Of a stretch of DNA of 54,133 bases, positions 39,331 through 48,376 are shown in pieces. The position numbers and the translations under genes are program-made. Positions within the stretch are counted from its first letter, which is position 1. Every line of letters begins with the position of its first letter. A model generated the notes under the pieces. It had not been told where the DNA came from and did no database searches. It saw only the letters and a list, made by a program, of their open reading frames with translations. The DNA is from Vallicoccus soli. GTDB lineage: Bacteria; Actinomycetota; Actinomycetes; Motilibacterales; Motilibacteraceae. Where the stretch lies: assembly GCF_003594885.1 (NCBI RefSeq), contig NZ_QZEZ01000013.1, forward strand, positions 1-54,133, written 5' to 3'.

Positions 39331-40382
39331 TGCTCCGCCTGCGGCTGGTCGTGGTCACCGGGCTTCGCCAGCGGCTTCTTCTCCAGGTGCCCGCCGAAGC
39401 CCTTGCGCTGCGCCGAGAGCACCTTGTTGGCGAAGAGGTCGAGGCCGCGCGAGGCGAAGCGGGAGTAGAGCGCGCCGGTGAGCAGCGGCGCCGGCACGCC
39501 CTCGTCGATCGCCGCGATCGAGGTCCAGCGGCCCTCGCCCGAGTCGGCGACCCGGCCCTCGAACCGGGACAGGTCCGGGTCCTCGAAGAGGGCCTGCGCG
39601 GTGAGGTCGAGCAGCCACGACTCGACCACGCTGCCGCGGCGCCAGACCTCGGCGACCTCGGTGGTGTCGATGTCGTACTGGTAGTACTTCGGCTCCGACA
39701 GCGGGGCGGTCTCGGCGTCGATCTCGACGTCGCTGCGCCCGGCGTTGGCGTGCTTGATGATGTTCAGGCCCTCGCCGAAGGCCGCCATCATCGCGTACTC
39801 GATGCCGTTGTGGACCATCTTCACGAAGTGCCCGGCGCCGGCCGGCCCGCAGTGCAGCCAGCCCTCCTCGGCCGGGGTGGGCTCGCCGGTTCGGCCCGGC
39901 GTGCGGGCCACGTCGCCGACGCCCGGGGCGAGCGAGGAGAAGATCGGCCGCAGCCGGGTGACCGCGTCCTCGTCGCCGCCGATCATGAGGCAGTAGCCGC
40001 GCTCGAGGCCCCAGACGCCGCCGCTCGTGCCGCAGTCGACGTGGTGGATGCCGCGCTCGCGCAGCGCCTCCTGCCGGTCGACCGCGTGGCGGTAGTAGGA
40101 GTTGCCGCCGTCGATGATCGTGTCGTCGGCCTCGAGGACCCGGGCCAGCTCCTCCGCGACCGCGCCGGTGATGCCGGCCGGGACCATGAGCCACACCGAC
40201 CGGGGCGCCTGCAGCTTCGCCGCGAGGTCCTCCAGCGAATCGGCCGGTGTCGCCCCCTCGGCCGCGAGCTCCTGCACCGCCTGGGCGTTCCGGTCGTAGA
40301 CGACGCACTCGTGGCCGGCCCGCGTCAGGCGGCGCACCATGTTGGCGCCCATCCGGCCGAGTCCGATCATGCCGAGCTGCAC
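39327..40382 (-). CDS. gnd: 6-phosphogluconate dehydrogenase, decarboxylating (short type)
   Basis: This 351-residue enzyme oxidises 6-phosphogluconate to ribulose 5-phosphate and CO2. It has the NAD(P) motif [14 protein letters not shown] at the start, [22 protein letters not shown], the catalytic Lys in [18 protein letters not shown], and [18 protein letters not shown]. The length is that of the GndA/YqeC-type short form; the E. coli enzyme is about 470. GTG at 40382. Together with gntK and gntP it gives a full route from external gluconate to the pentose phosphate pathway. Confidence 0.94.
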   Translation of the reverse strand: MQLGMIGLGRMGANMVRRLTRAGHECVVYDRNAQAVQELAAEGATPADSLEDLAAKLQAPRSVWLMVPAGITGAVAEELARVLEADDTIIDGGNSYYRHAVDRQEALRERGIHHVDCGTSGGVWGLERGYCLMIGGDEDAVTRLRPIFSSLAPGVGDVARTPGRTGEPTPAEEGWLHCGPAGAGHFVKMVHNGIEYAMMAAFGEGLNIIKHANAGRSDVEIDAETAPLSEPKYYQYDIDTTEVAEVWRRGSVVESWLLDLTAQALFEDPDLSRFEGRVADSGEGRWTSIAAIDEGVPAPLLTGALYSRFASRGLDLFANKVLSAQRKGFGGHLEKKPLAKPGDHDQPQAEQ

Positions 40383-40424
40383 GGGGTCCTCCCAGGGGCG
40401 GGACGGCGGCGGTCGGGATCGACG

Positions 40425-40652
40425 CTAGCGCCCGGCGGGCGGCCCGTCGTCGCGGGGGCGCCCCGCCTCCCGGCCCAGCCGTGACAGCGAGCCCAGCAGG
40501 CCGACCGCGCCCACGACGAGCAGCAGGACGGGCAGCACCCAGTCCGCGTCGGCCTCGAGCCCGAGGACGCCGTCGGCGAGCGCCACGCCGGCCGTGGCGA
40601 GGAAGGCGGCCCCGAAGAGCAGGGCGACGAGGTCGAGCGGGTGCCGGGTCAC
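40425..40652 (-). CDS. Small two-helix membrane protein downstream of esrI
   Basis: This 75-residue protein has two hydrophobic segments (LDLVALLFGAAFLATAGVAL and WVLPVLLLVVGAVGLLGSL) and a charged tail. The GTG at 40652 overlaps the stop of the PspC gene by 4 bp, so they are made together. It has no recognised family beyond small membrane proteins often found beside PspC genes. Confidence 0.7.
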   Translation of the reverse strand: MTRHPLDLVALLFGAAFLATAGVALADGVLGLEADADWVLPVLLLVVGAVGLLGSLSRLGREAGRPRDDGPPAGR

Positions 40653-42064
40653 CGGTGCACCTCCACCACGCCGAGGCCGACGTGCAGGTCGAGCACCAGC
40701 GTGACCCCCCGGCCGGGCGCGGGTGCCGGGCGCTGGGGGCGCGACCACGTGGCGTCCACGCCACGCCCCCCGCTCGGGTCCTGCCCGGGCAGGTAGACCT
40801 CGCCGGCCGAGGCGTGGGCCACGACCTCCACCGCCGCGACCGCGGGCGAGGGGAGCTGCACCTCGAGCTCGCCGGCGCCGACCTCCGCGCCGAGCCGCAC
40901 CGTCGAGCCCGGCGCGATGTTGGGCAGCGAGCGCAGGTCCAGCAGGGCGCTGCCGAGGCCCAGCTCGTACACGGGGACCTCCTCGAGGGCCAGCGCGCTC
41001 GACGGGGTCCACACCCGCTCGCCCACGCCGCCGGAGGGCACCCTGGCGCCGTCCAGCGCGGCGGCGCCCCCCAGCAGCAGCGACAGCAGCACGCCGAGCG
41101 GGACGAGCCCGCGCGCCCGGCCGACGAAGGCCGAGACGACCAGGCCGAGGCCCACGACCGCGAGGGCGGTGCCGAGCAGGACCACCGGCTGCGGGGTCCC
41201 GCCGGCGGCCACGGTGAGGCCGCCGACCGCGCCCACCGCGAGCAGCGCGGCGGAGACCGTGAGGAGCCCGAGCACGGAGCGGCGGCGCCGCTCGCGGCGA
41301 CGCTCCGGTCGCAGCGCCGTCGCCCCGCGGCCGTACGGGGCGCGGGGGTCGTACGCGCCGTAGGGGCCCCCGGTGCCGGGGGGCGGCGCGTAGAGCGGTG
41401 CCGCCGGCATGGCGTAGGGCCCGTGGGGGGCGAAGGCCTCGGCCACGCGCGCCTGCTCGGGGGGCGGCGGGGTCGCCGCGGCGGCGGGCGCCGGGCGCGG
41501 CGGGGCCGCCGCGGGGGCGGGAGCGGCGTGCGCCGCCACCGCCTCGGCGGCGGGCCCGCGGGTGGCCGCGGGCGGGACGGCCGGGACCGGCGGGGGCTCG
41601 GGGGCGTACCGGTCGACGAGGCCGCCGTGGCGCAGCGCGAGCACGGCCGCCGTGCCGACGAGGCCGAGCAGGACCAGGCCCTGCAGGTCGCCCGAGCGGA
41701 GCTGGCCGAGGGCGAAGCTCGTCCCGGCGATGACGGCGACCACGGCCACGACCGCGCCCGCGCTGCCGCGCCCGCGCAGGAGCCGCTGGCCCTCGGAGCG
41801 CAGCCGCCCCTCCTCGGGCACGAGCAGCCAGGCGAGCCCGTAGAGCACGAGGCCCGCGCCGCCGAAGAGGGTGAGCACGACCGCCGTGACCCGCAGGAGC
41901 AGCGGGTCGACGCCCACCCAGGCCCCCGCGCCGCCGCAGACGCCCGCGACGCGGCGGTCCTCGCGGGACCGGCGCAGCCGGTGGACGTCCGGGCGCCACG
42001 GGGGCGGCGCGGTGCCGGCGTGACCGGCTCCGCCGGCGCCGGCGGTGTCGTGCGGGGTGGCCAT
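40649..42064 (-). CDS. PspC-domain membrane protein, EsrI-like
   Basis: This 471-residue protein has an N-terminal PspC domain (DRRVAGVCGGAGAWVGVDP, then LLYGLAWLLVPEE-type helix), two to four further membrane helices, a long Ala/Pro-rich loop (about residues 150-245), and a C-terminal beta-rich toast-rack-like domain. It is divergent from a PspC histidine kinase and LuxR regulator. In Corynebacterium the same arrangement, EsrISR, is an envelope-stress three-component system in which EsrI inhibits the kinase. The role here is inferred from this. ATG at 42064. Confidence 0.78.
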   Translation of the reverse strand: MATPHDTAGAGGAGHAGTAPPPWRPDVHRLRRSREDRRVAGVCGGAGAWVGVDPLLLRVTAVVLTLFGGAGLVLYGLAWLLVPEEGRLRSEGQRLLRGRGSAGAVVAVVAVIAGTSFALGQLRSGDLQGLVLLGLVGTAAVLALRHGGLVDRYAPEPPPVPAVPPAATRGPAAEAVAAHAAPAPAAAPPRPAPAAAATPPPPEQARVAEAFAPHGPYAMPAAPLYAPPPGTGGPYGAYDPRAPYGRGATALRPERRRERRRRSVLGLLTVSAALLAVGAVGGLTVAAGGTPQPVVLLGTALAVVGLGLVVSAFVGRARGLVPLGVLLSLLLGGAAALDGARVPSGGVGERVWTPSSALALEEVPVYELGLGSALLDLRSLPNIAPGSTVRLGAEVGAGELEVQLPSPAVAAVEVVAHASAGEVYLPGQDPSGGRGVDATWSRPQRPAPAPGRGVTLVLDLHVGLGVVEVHR

Positions 42065-42192
42065 GCCCCCATGCTGCGCCGTGCGCCCGCCCCGGGGCCA
42101 CGGGGACCGACCCGGACCCGACCCTGAGCCGGACCCTGGGAACACCCCGAGGGTGGTGCGCGGCGGCGGTCCCGCGTGTGACGATCGGTGGC

Positions 42193-43509
42193 GTGAGCAG
42201 GCTGGAGGACCTCGACGCGCCGGCCGCGGGGAGCGTGCTGCCCCCGGCGCCGCCGCTGCCCGCGGCACCCCCGGTCGCGCCGGTCGAGGCGCCGGCGCCC
42301 GCTCCGGTGGGGGCGGTGCCTCCCGTGCCGGCCGCCCGCCCGCCCCTGCAGCGGGCCAGCGGCGGCCGGGTCGTCGCGGGCGTCTGCCGCGGCGTCGCGG
42401 ACCACCTCGGCGTCGACGTCCTCTGGGTGCGCCTCGTCCTCGTCGCGGCGGCGCTGCTCAGCGGCGCCGGCATCCTCGCGTACGCCGCCCTGTGGGTCTT
42501 CGCGCCGCTGCGGGTCGACCCGGAGCCCGAGGAGGAGGGCGGCAGCGAGCTCGGCTTCGTCGCGGCGCTCGGCGCCATCGCCGTCGGGGGCCTGCTGCTC
42601 GTGGACCGCGTCGGCCTGGGCCTGTCGCCCGGCAGCGTGTGGCCGGTCGTCGTGGCCGGGCTCGGCGTCGTCGTGCTGTGGCGGCACAGCGACGACGTGC
42701 AGCGCGCGCGGCTGCGCCAGGCCACGGGCGCGACGCGGCGCAGCGGCGCGGTGCGCGTGCTCGCCGGGCTGGTGCTCGTCCTCGTCGGCCTCGCGCTGTT
42801 CCTGTCCCCCCGCGGCGCGGCCTCCGGCTGGCAGCAGGGGCTGCTCGTGCTGGCGGTCGTCGTCGGGCTGGTGCTGGTGTCCGGGCCGTGGTGGCTGCGC
42901 ATGGTGCGCGACCTGTCGGCCGAGCGCGCCGCGCGCATCCGCGAGCAGGAGCGCGCCGAGATCGCCGCGCACGTGCACGACTCGGTCCTGCACACCCTCA
43001 CCCTCATCCAGCGCAGCGTCGACGACCCGCGCGAGGTGGCCCGGCTGGCGCGCTCCCAGGAGCGCGAGCTGCGCACCTGGCTCTACCGCCCCGTGGCCGA
43101 CCCGGAGACCACGCTCACCGCCGCCGTGGAGCGGGTCGCCGCGGAGGTCGAGGACGCGCACGGCGTCGCGGTGGAGGTCGTCGTCGTCGGCGACCGCGCC
43201 CTCGACGAGCACCTGCGCGCCATGCTCCTCGCCACCCGCGAGGCGCTCGTCAACGCCGCCAAGTACGCGGGGGGCGCGGCGATCTCGGTCTACGCGGAGG
43301 TCGAGCCCGACCAGGTCACGGTGTTCGTCCGCGACCGCGGCCCGGGCTTCGACCTCGACGCGGTGCCGGAGGACCGGCTGGGCGTGCGCCAGTCGGTGAT
43401 CGGCAGGATGGACCGGCACGGCGGGACCGCCGTGGTCCGTACGGCGAGGGGCGAGGGGACCGAGGTGCAGCTGCAGATGCCGGTCGCGGACGACGGGAGC
43501 GCCGCGTGA
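42193..43509 (+). CDS. PspC-domain sensor histidine kinase, EsrS-like
   Basis: This 438-residue kinase has a Pro/Ala-rich N-terminus, a PspC domain (GRVVAGVCRGVADHLGVDVLW), five or so membrane helices to residue 230, then a HisKA_3 dimerisation region with the phospho-acceptor in AAHVHDSVLHTLTLIQR. The ATPase domain has the N box EALVNAAKYAG and G1 box VRDRGPGFD. It overlaps the response regulator by 4 bp. GTG at 42193 is preferred; GTG at 42178 adds five residues. It probably senses cell-envelope stress and phosphorylates the next protein. Confidence 0.87.
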   Translation: MSRLEDLDAPAAGSVLPPAPPLPAAPPVAPVEAPAPAPVGAVPPVPAARPPLQRASGGRVVAGVCRGVADHLGVDVLWVRLVLVAAALLSGAGILAYAALWVFAPLRVDPEPEEEGGSELGFVAALGAIAVGGLLLVDRVGLGLSPGSVWPVVVAGLGVVVLWRHSDDVQRARLRQATGATRRSGAVRVLAGLVLVLVGLALFLSPRGAASGWQQGLLVLAVVVGLVLVSGPWWLRMVRDLSAERAARIREQERAEIAAHVHDSVLHTLTLIQRSVDDPREVARLARSQERELRTWLYRPVADPETTLTAAVERVAAEVEDAHGVAVEVVVVGDRALDEHLRAMLLATREALVNAAKYAGGAAISVYAEVEPDQVTVFVRDRGPGFDLDAVPEDRLGVRQSVIGRMDRHGGTAVVRTARGEGTEVQLQMPVADDGSAA

Positions 43510-44219
43510 GCGCCGCCCCGCCCCCCGTCCCGCCGCCCGCCCCGCCCGCCGCACCGCCGGCCGGCCCCGGGGGGCGGACCCGGGTCGTGCTCGTCGACGA
43601 CCACCGGATGTTCCGCAGCGGGGTGCGCGCCGAGCTCGCCGTCGCCGCCGACCGGTTGGAGATCGTCGGCGAGGCCGAGGACGTCGAGAGCGCGGTCCGG
43701 GTCGTCACCGCCACCCTGCCGGACGTCGTGCTCCTCGACGTGCACCTGCCGGGCGGCGGCGGGCAGGCGGTGCTGTCCCGGCTCGTCGGGGTGCTGCCGG
43801 GCACCCGGTTCCTCGCGCTGAGCGTGTCCGACGCGGCCGAGGACGTCATCGGGGTCATCCGCGGGGGCGCCCGCGGGTACGTCACCAAGTCGATCACGGG
43901 GGCCGAGCTCGCCGACGCCGTGCGCCGGGTCGCCGAGGGCGACGCCGTGTTCAGCCCGCGCCTGGCCGGCTTCGTGCTGGACGCGTTCCGGGGCGCCGAC
44001 GCCGCCCCCGCGGTCGACGAGGACCTCGACCGGCTCACCCAGCGCGAGCGGGAGGTCCTGCGCCTCATCGCGCGCGGGTACGCGTACAAGGAGATCGCCA
44101 AGCAGCTCTTCATCAGCGTCAAGACCGTCGAGACCCACGTGTCGGCGGTGCTGCGCAAGCTGCAGGTCTCGAACCGCCACGAGCTCACCCGCTGGGCCAC
44201 CGACCGCCGGCTGGTCTGA
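43506..44219 (+). CDS. NarL/LuxR-family response regulator, EsrR-like
   Basis: This 237-residue regulator has a 24-residue Pro/Ala leader, a receiver domain (VVLVDDHRMFRSG, acceptor Asp in VVLLDVHLPGG, Lys in YVTKSITG), and a C-terminal LuxR helix-turn-helix (LTQREREVLRLIARGYAYKE, ISVKTVETHVSAVLRKL). It is the cognate partner of the overlapping PspC kinase. Targets are likely envelope-stress genes including the divergent PspC gene. GTG at 43506. Confidence 0.92.
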   Translation: MSAAPPPVPPPAPPAAPPAGPGGRTRVVLVDDHRMFRSGVRAELAVAADRLEIVGEAEDVESAVRVVTATLPDVVLLDVHLPGGGGQAVLSRLVGVLPGTRFLALSVSDAAEDVIGVIRGGARGYVTKSITGAELADAVRRVAEGDAVFSPRLAGFVLDAFRGADAAPAVDEDLDRLTQREREVLRLIARGYAYKEIAKQLFISVKTVETHVSAVLRKLQVSNRHELTRWATDRRLV

Positions 44220-44283
44220 GCCGGGGTGTGACGGGGGGTGCCACCGGGCACCAGGAGGGCAGCCCGTCCCTTGGAGGTCGTCC

Positions 44284-44631
44284 GTGCACCGCACCGCCCG
44301 CCCCGCCCGCACCCGCGCCGCCGGCGCCGCCCGCGTGCCCGTCCTCGCGGCGGTCGCCGCGCTGCACGTGCTCGTGCTCGGCGCCCTCACGGCGCTGCCG
44401 GCCGCGGCCGGCGAGGGCGGCGGCCCCGAGCCGGGCGAGTCCGGCGGCGGCCCGAAGTCCAACACCACGCTCTCCGGCGACTGGGGCTGGCTCTTCGTGC
44501 TGCTCCTGGTCGCCGTGGCCCTGGGCGTCGCGCTCATCGCGTTCTTCGTGCACAACCGCGCCCGCAAGCGCCCCGCGGACCGCAGCGACCGCGGCGCGCG
44601 CACGGGCGACGGGCAGGGGCACGCGCAGTAG
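44284..44631 (+). CDS. Small secreted/membrane protein, unknown
   Basis: This 115-residue protein has an N-terminal signal-like helix (VPVLAAVAALHVLVLGALTA), a short Gly/Glu/Pro-rich outer segment, and a second membrane helix (GWLFVLLLVAVALGVALIAF) followed by a basic cytoplasmic tail. It lies 64 bases after the LuxR regulator on the same strand and may be in its regulon. No family recognised. GTG at 44284 with TTGGAGGTCGTCC upstream. Confidence 0.7.
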   Translation: MHRTARPARTRAAGAARVPVLAAVAALHVLVLGALTALPAAAGEGGGPEPGESGGGPKSNTTLSGDWGWLFVLLLVAVALGVALIAFFVHNRARKRPADRSDRGARTGDGQGHAQ

Positions 44632-44646
44632 CGCCCAGCGCCGGGG

Positions 44647-45390
44647 TCAGGGGATCGTCGTGGCCCGGAACGCCTCGGCGAGCCGGCCGGGCGGCAGGCC
44701 CGCCTCGGCGGCGGTGCGGCGCATCCAGTCCCCGACGAAGCCCTCGACGTCGAGGTGGGCCGTCTGGCTCGCGTGGGCGCGCAGGGCCGCGTACTTGGTC
44801 CCCGCGTGGTCGGTGACGTCCACGGCGCGGGTGCTGACCGGCGAGCCCATGAGCCAGAGCTCGCGCACCTCCCACGGCTCGAGGCCCTCGTCGCGCAGCA
44901 GCCCGGGGTGGGCGAAGGCGTTGCGCGCGTCCGGGTAGACCGCGATCGTCGCCGCCTCGCCCGCGGCGAGGTGGTCGGGGTGGCTGGCCGGCAGGCGCTC
45001 CCAGTTGCGCTCCGGGCTCTGGGTGATGACGCGCTGCGGGCGCACCTGGCGGACCACCCGGCTGATGTCGCGGCGCAGGTCCTGCGTCACCTCGAGCGCC
45101 CCGTCGCGGTAGCCGAGGAACCGCACGTCGGCGACCCCCACGGCCCGCGCCGCCGCCGTCTGCTCCGCGCGCCGCAGCGCCGGGACGTCCGCCCGGTCGA
45201 CCGAGCGGTCGAAGCCCCCGGCGTCGCCGTCGGTGCAGACGCAGTACGTCACCTCCACGCCCTCGGCGACGAGGCGGGCCACCGTGCCGGCGGCGCCGAA
45301 GTCGACGTCGTCGGGGTGCGCGGTCACGACGAGGACCCGCTCGAGCGGCGCGGCGCCGTCGACGGCGGTGCCCTCGGGCAGCGCGCTCAC
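44647..45390 (-). CDS. PIG-L family deacetylase
   Basis: This 247-residue zinc deacetylase has the defining motif VVTAHPDDVDFGAAGTVARL and the third ligand in ASHPDHLAAGEA. Relatives include MshB of mycothiol synthesis, Mca, and deacetylases of sugars and antibiotics. The product is not clearly MshB or Mca because their longer C-terminal parts are missing. It overlaps the GNAT gene by 4 bp, so an acetyl-transfer and deacetylation pair on related substrates is possible. GTG at 45390. Confidence 0.88.
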   Translation of the reverse strand: MSALPEGTAVDGAAPLERVLVVTAHPDDVDFGAAGTVARLVAEGVEVTYCVCTDGDAGGFDRSVDRADVPALRRAEQTAAARAVGVADVRFLGYRDGALEVTQDLRRDISRVVRQVRPQRVITQSPERNWERLPASHPDHLAAGEAATIAVYPDARNAFAHPGLLRDEGLEPWEVRELWLMGSPVSTRAVDVTDHAGTKYAALRAHASQTAHLDVEGFVGDWMRRTAAEAGLPPGRLAEAFRATTIP

Positions 45391-45965
45391 GCCTGCGCCT
45401 GCCGGTCCGGGCGCGCGAGCGCGACCCACGCGGACCACGACAGGTCGCGCCCGACGTACCGGGGGCGCTGCAGCGGCCAGTCCTCGGCGAGCCAGCGCGG
45501 GACGAGCTCGTCGAGCGCCCGCTCGACGTCGGTGCCGACGAGCCGGTCCACGACCCACCACGACACCTCCGCGTCGGCGCCCGGCGCCTCCGGCGGGTCG
45601 ACGTACACGCACCCGAGCAGCTCGGTCTCGCCCTCGTCGAGCAGCGCGTAGTTGAACGACGCGTGCGCCTCGACCTCGCGCTCGTGGCGCGCCAGGTCCT
45701 CGCGGTCCTCCTCGCGGGTCATGTCCGCGGGCGGCCACCCCCACGCCTCGCCGTACGTCGCCCACAGCCGCTCGCGGCTGCCCATGACGGCGGGCAGGTC
45801 GATGTCGACGTCGTCGGCGCGGATCGGGCGCAGGTGCTGACCGGTGGGCAGGTCGACCCGCAGCGGGTGGTCCCAGCCCGCGGGGAGCCACGGCGCGGTG
45901 GCGCCGGGCGCGGTGCCGGGGGCGGTGGTGTCGTCGGTGGTGTCGTCGGTGGTGTCGTCGGGCAC
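45387..45965 (-). CDS. Divergent GNAT-like protein
   Basis: This 192-residue protein resembles GNAT acetyltransferases in LRPIRADDVDIDLPAVMGS at the start of the fold and in ALLDEGETELLGCVYVDPP. The usual acetyl-CoA loop (Q/RxxGxG/A) is degenerate, reading DRLVGTDVERAL, so activity is uncertain. The first 14 residues are a DDT repeat encoded by a 12-bp tandem array. It starts the operon with the PIG-L deacetylase. GTG at 45965 lies 50 bp from the divergent pcrA start. Confidence 0.72.
   Translation of the reverse strand: MPDDTTDDTTDDTTAPGTAPGATAPWLPAGWDHPLRVDLPTGQHLRPIRADDVDIDLPAVMGSRERLWATYGEAWGWPPADMTREEDREDLARHEREVEAHASFNYALLDEGETELLGCVYVDPPEAPGADAEVSWWVVDRLVGTDVERALDELVPRWLAEDWPLQRPRYVGRDLSWSAWVALARPDRQAQA
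45925..45960 (-). repeat. Three 12-bp tandem repeats in the GNAT N-terminus
   Basis: GTGGTGTCGTCG (plus strand) is present three times without change and encodes DDTT on the minus strand, directly after the start codon. It could change length by slippage. Confidence 0.9.
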
Positions 45966-46015
45966 GTGGCGGGACGCTAGCGCTGTCGGTCGCGCGACGT
46001 AGGCTCGTCGCCGAG

Positions 46016-48376
46016 ATGAGCACCCTCTTCGACGGCGACGCGCTGCTGCCCACGCTCCCGCCCGCGACCCCGACCGCGCGGGGGGACGGCCCGGACGGCG
46101 CGGACGGGCCCGGCGCAGGCGGCGACGGCGCCCGCGGCGGGCGCGCGGGGCGGCGGCAGGACCCGGCCGCGCTGCTCGAGGGGCTCAACGAGCAGCAGCG
46201 CGCCGCGGTCACGCACCAGGGGTCGCCCCTGCTCATCGTGGCCGGGGCGGGCTCGGGCAAGACGCGGGTGCTGACCCACCGGATCGCGTACCTGCTGGCC
46301 GCGCGCGACGTGCACCCGGGCTCGGTGCTGGCGATCACGTTCACCAACAAGGCCGCCGGCGAGATGAAGGCCCGGGTGGCCGACCTCGTCGGCCCCCGCT
46401 CGAAGGCCATGTGGGTGTCCACGTTCCACTCCGCCTGCGTGCGCATCCTGCGCCGCGAGGCGAAGCAGGTGGGGCTGTCGACGAGCTTCTCGATCTACGA
46501 CGCGGCCGACAGCCAGCGGCTCATGGCGCTGTGCTGCCGCGAGCTCGACCTCGACCCCAAGCGCTACCCGCCGAAGTCGTTCAGCGCCCAGGTGTCCAAC
46601 CTCAAGAACGAGCTCGTCGACGCGGAGGACTTCGCCGCGCGCGCCGAGACCTCGCTCGAGCGGACGCTGGCCGACGCGTACGCGCTCTACCAGCGCCGGC
46701 TGCGCGAGGCGAACGCGCTGGACTTCGACGACCTCATCATGACGACCGTCCACCTGCTCCAGGCGTTCCCCGACGTCGCGGAGCACTACCGGCGCCGGTT
46801 CCGGCACGTCCTCGTCGACGAGTACCAGGACACCAACCACGCGCAGTACGTCCTCGTGCGCGAGCTGACCCGGGCCGCGACGGGGGAGGGGCCGGCGGTG
46901 CCACCGGCCGAGCTGTGCGTGGTCGGCGACGCGGACCAGTCGATCTACGCCTTCCGCGGGGCGACGATCCGCAACATCCTGCAGTTCGAGGAGGACTACC
47001 CCGACGCGCGCACGATCCTGCTCGAGCAGAACTACCGCTCCACGCAGACGATCCTGTCGGCGGCCAACGCCGTCATCGCGCGCAACACCGCCCGCAAGCC
47101 GAAGGACCTGTGGTCCGACGCGGGCGACGGGGCGCGGGTCGTGGGCTACGTCGCCGACAACGAGCACGACGAGGCCTCGTTCGTCGCCAACGAGGTCGAC
47201 CGGCTGCACGACGAGGGCCTGGCGACGCCGGGGCAGGTCGCGGTCTTCTACCGGACCAACGCCCAGTCCCGCGTGTTCGAGGAGGTGTTCATCCGGGTCG
47301 GCCTGCCCTACAAGGTGGTCGGCGGCGTGCGCTTCTACGAGCGGCGCGAGGTGCGCGACGCGGTGGCGTACCTGCGGGTGGTGGCCAACCCCGACGACAC
47401 CGTCTCGCTGCGGCGGGTCCTCAACACGCCCAAGCGCGGCATCGGCGACCGGGCGCAGGCCTGCGTCGAGGCGCTGGCCGACCGCGAGCGCATCTCCTTC
47501 ACCGCGGCCCTGGCCCGCTGCGACGAGGCGCCCGGCGTGGCCACCCGCAGCCTCACGGCGATGAAGGGCTTCCTCACCCTGCTCGAGGACCTGCGCACGG
47601 TGGCCGAGAGCGAGGGGCCGGCGACGGTGCTGGAGGCGGTGCTCGAGCAGACCGGCTACCTGGCCGAGCTGCGCGCCTCGAGCGACCCGCAGGACGAGAC
47701 CCGGGTCGAGAACCTCCAGGAGCTCGTGTCGGTGGCGCGCGAGTTCGAGCAGGCCTCGCCGGAGGGGACGCTGGCGGACTTCCTCGAGCAGGTGTCCCTC
47801 GTCGCCGACTCCGACCAGATCCCCGAGGGCGAGGACCACGGCGGCGTCGTCACGCTCATGACGCTGCACACCGCCAAGGGGCTGGAGTTCCCCGTCGTCT
47901 TCCTCACCGGCCTGGAGGACGGGGTCTTCCCGCACCTGCGCACCCTCGGCGACGAGAAGGAGCTCGAGGAGGAGCGCCGGCTGGCGTACGTCGGGATCAC
48001 CCGGGCCGAGCAGCGCCTCTACGTCTCGCGCGCCCTGGTGCGCACGACGTGGGGCGCGCCGTCGTACAACCCGCCCTCGCGCTTCCTCGACGAGCTGCCC
48101 GGCGAGCTCGTCGAGTGGCAGCGGCTGGAGTCGGTGCTGTCCTCCGCGGTGTCCACGCCCGCCGTGGCGCAGGCGGCGGCCCGGCCCACGGCGAGGACGC
48201 CGGGCAACCGCGCCGTCGTGCACCTCGAGCCGGGCGACCGGGTCAGCCACGACACCTTCGGCCTCGGCTCGGTCGTCGCCGTCGAGGGCGCCGGGGAGCG
48301 CGCCATGGCGCACGTGGACTTCCGCGGCGAGGTGAAGCGGCTGCTGCTGCGCTACGCGCCGCTGGAGAAGCTCTAG
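46016..48376 (+). CDS. pcrA: ATP-dependent DNA helicase PcrA/UvrD1
   Basis: This 786-residue superfamily 1A helicase unwinds DNA 3'-5' in repair and replication restart. Motifs in order: Q motif LNEQQRAAV, Walker A VAGAGSGKTRVL, Ia TFTNKAAGEMKAR, II VDEYQDTN, III VVGDADQSIYAFRGA, IV EQNYRST, V LMTLHTAKGLEFPVVFL, VI RRLAYVGITRAEQRLYV. A Gly/Asp-rich 50-residue leader precedes. The C-terminus is the Tudor-like domain (PGDRVSHDTFGLGSVVAVEG) that binds RNA polymerase in this family. TAGGCT at 46000-46005 is a likely -10, giving a very short leader. Confidence 0.97.
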   Translation: MSTLFDGDALLPTLPPATPTARGDGPDGADGPGAGGDGARGGRAGRRQDPAALLEGLNEQQRAAVTHQGSPLLIVAGAGSGKTRVLTHRIAYLLAARDVHPGSVLAITFTNKAAGEMKARVADLVGPRSKAMWVSTFHSACVRILRREAKQVGLSTSFSIYDAADSQRLMALCCRELDLDPKRYPPKSFSAQVSNLKNELVDAEDFAARAETSLERTLADAYALYQRRLREANALDFDDLIMTTVHLLQAFPDVAEHYRRRFRHVLVDEYQDTNHAQYVLVRELTRAATGEGPAVPPAELCVVGDADQSIYAFRGATIRNILQFEEDYPDARTILLEQNYRSTQTILSAANAVIARNTARKPKDLWSDAGDGARVVGYVADNEHDEASFVANEVDRLHDEGLATPGQVAVFYRTNAQSRVFEEVFIRVGLPYKVVGGVRFYERREVRDAVAYLRVVANPDDTVSLRRVLNTPKRGIGDRAQACVEALADRERISFTAALARCDEAPGVATRSLTAMKGFLTLLEDLRTVAESEGPATVLEAVLEQTGYLAELRASSDPQDETRVENLQELVSVAREFEQASPEGTLADFLEQVSLVADSDQIPEGEDHGGVVTLMTLHTAKGLEFPVVFLTGLEDGVFPHLRTLGDEKELEEERRLAYVGITRAEQRLYVSRALVRTTWGAPSYNPPSRFLDELPGELVEWQRLESVLSSAVSTPAVAQAAARPTARTPGNRAVVHLEPGDRVSHDTFGLGSVVAVEGAGERAMAHVDFRGEVKRLLLRYAPLEKL

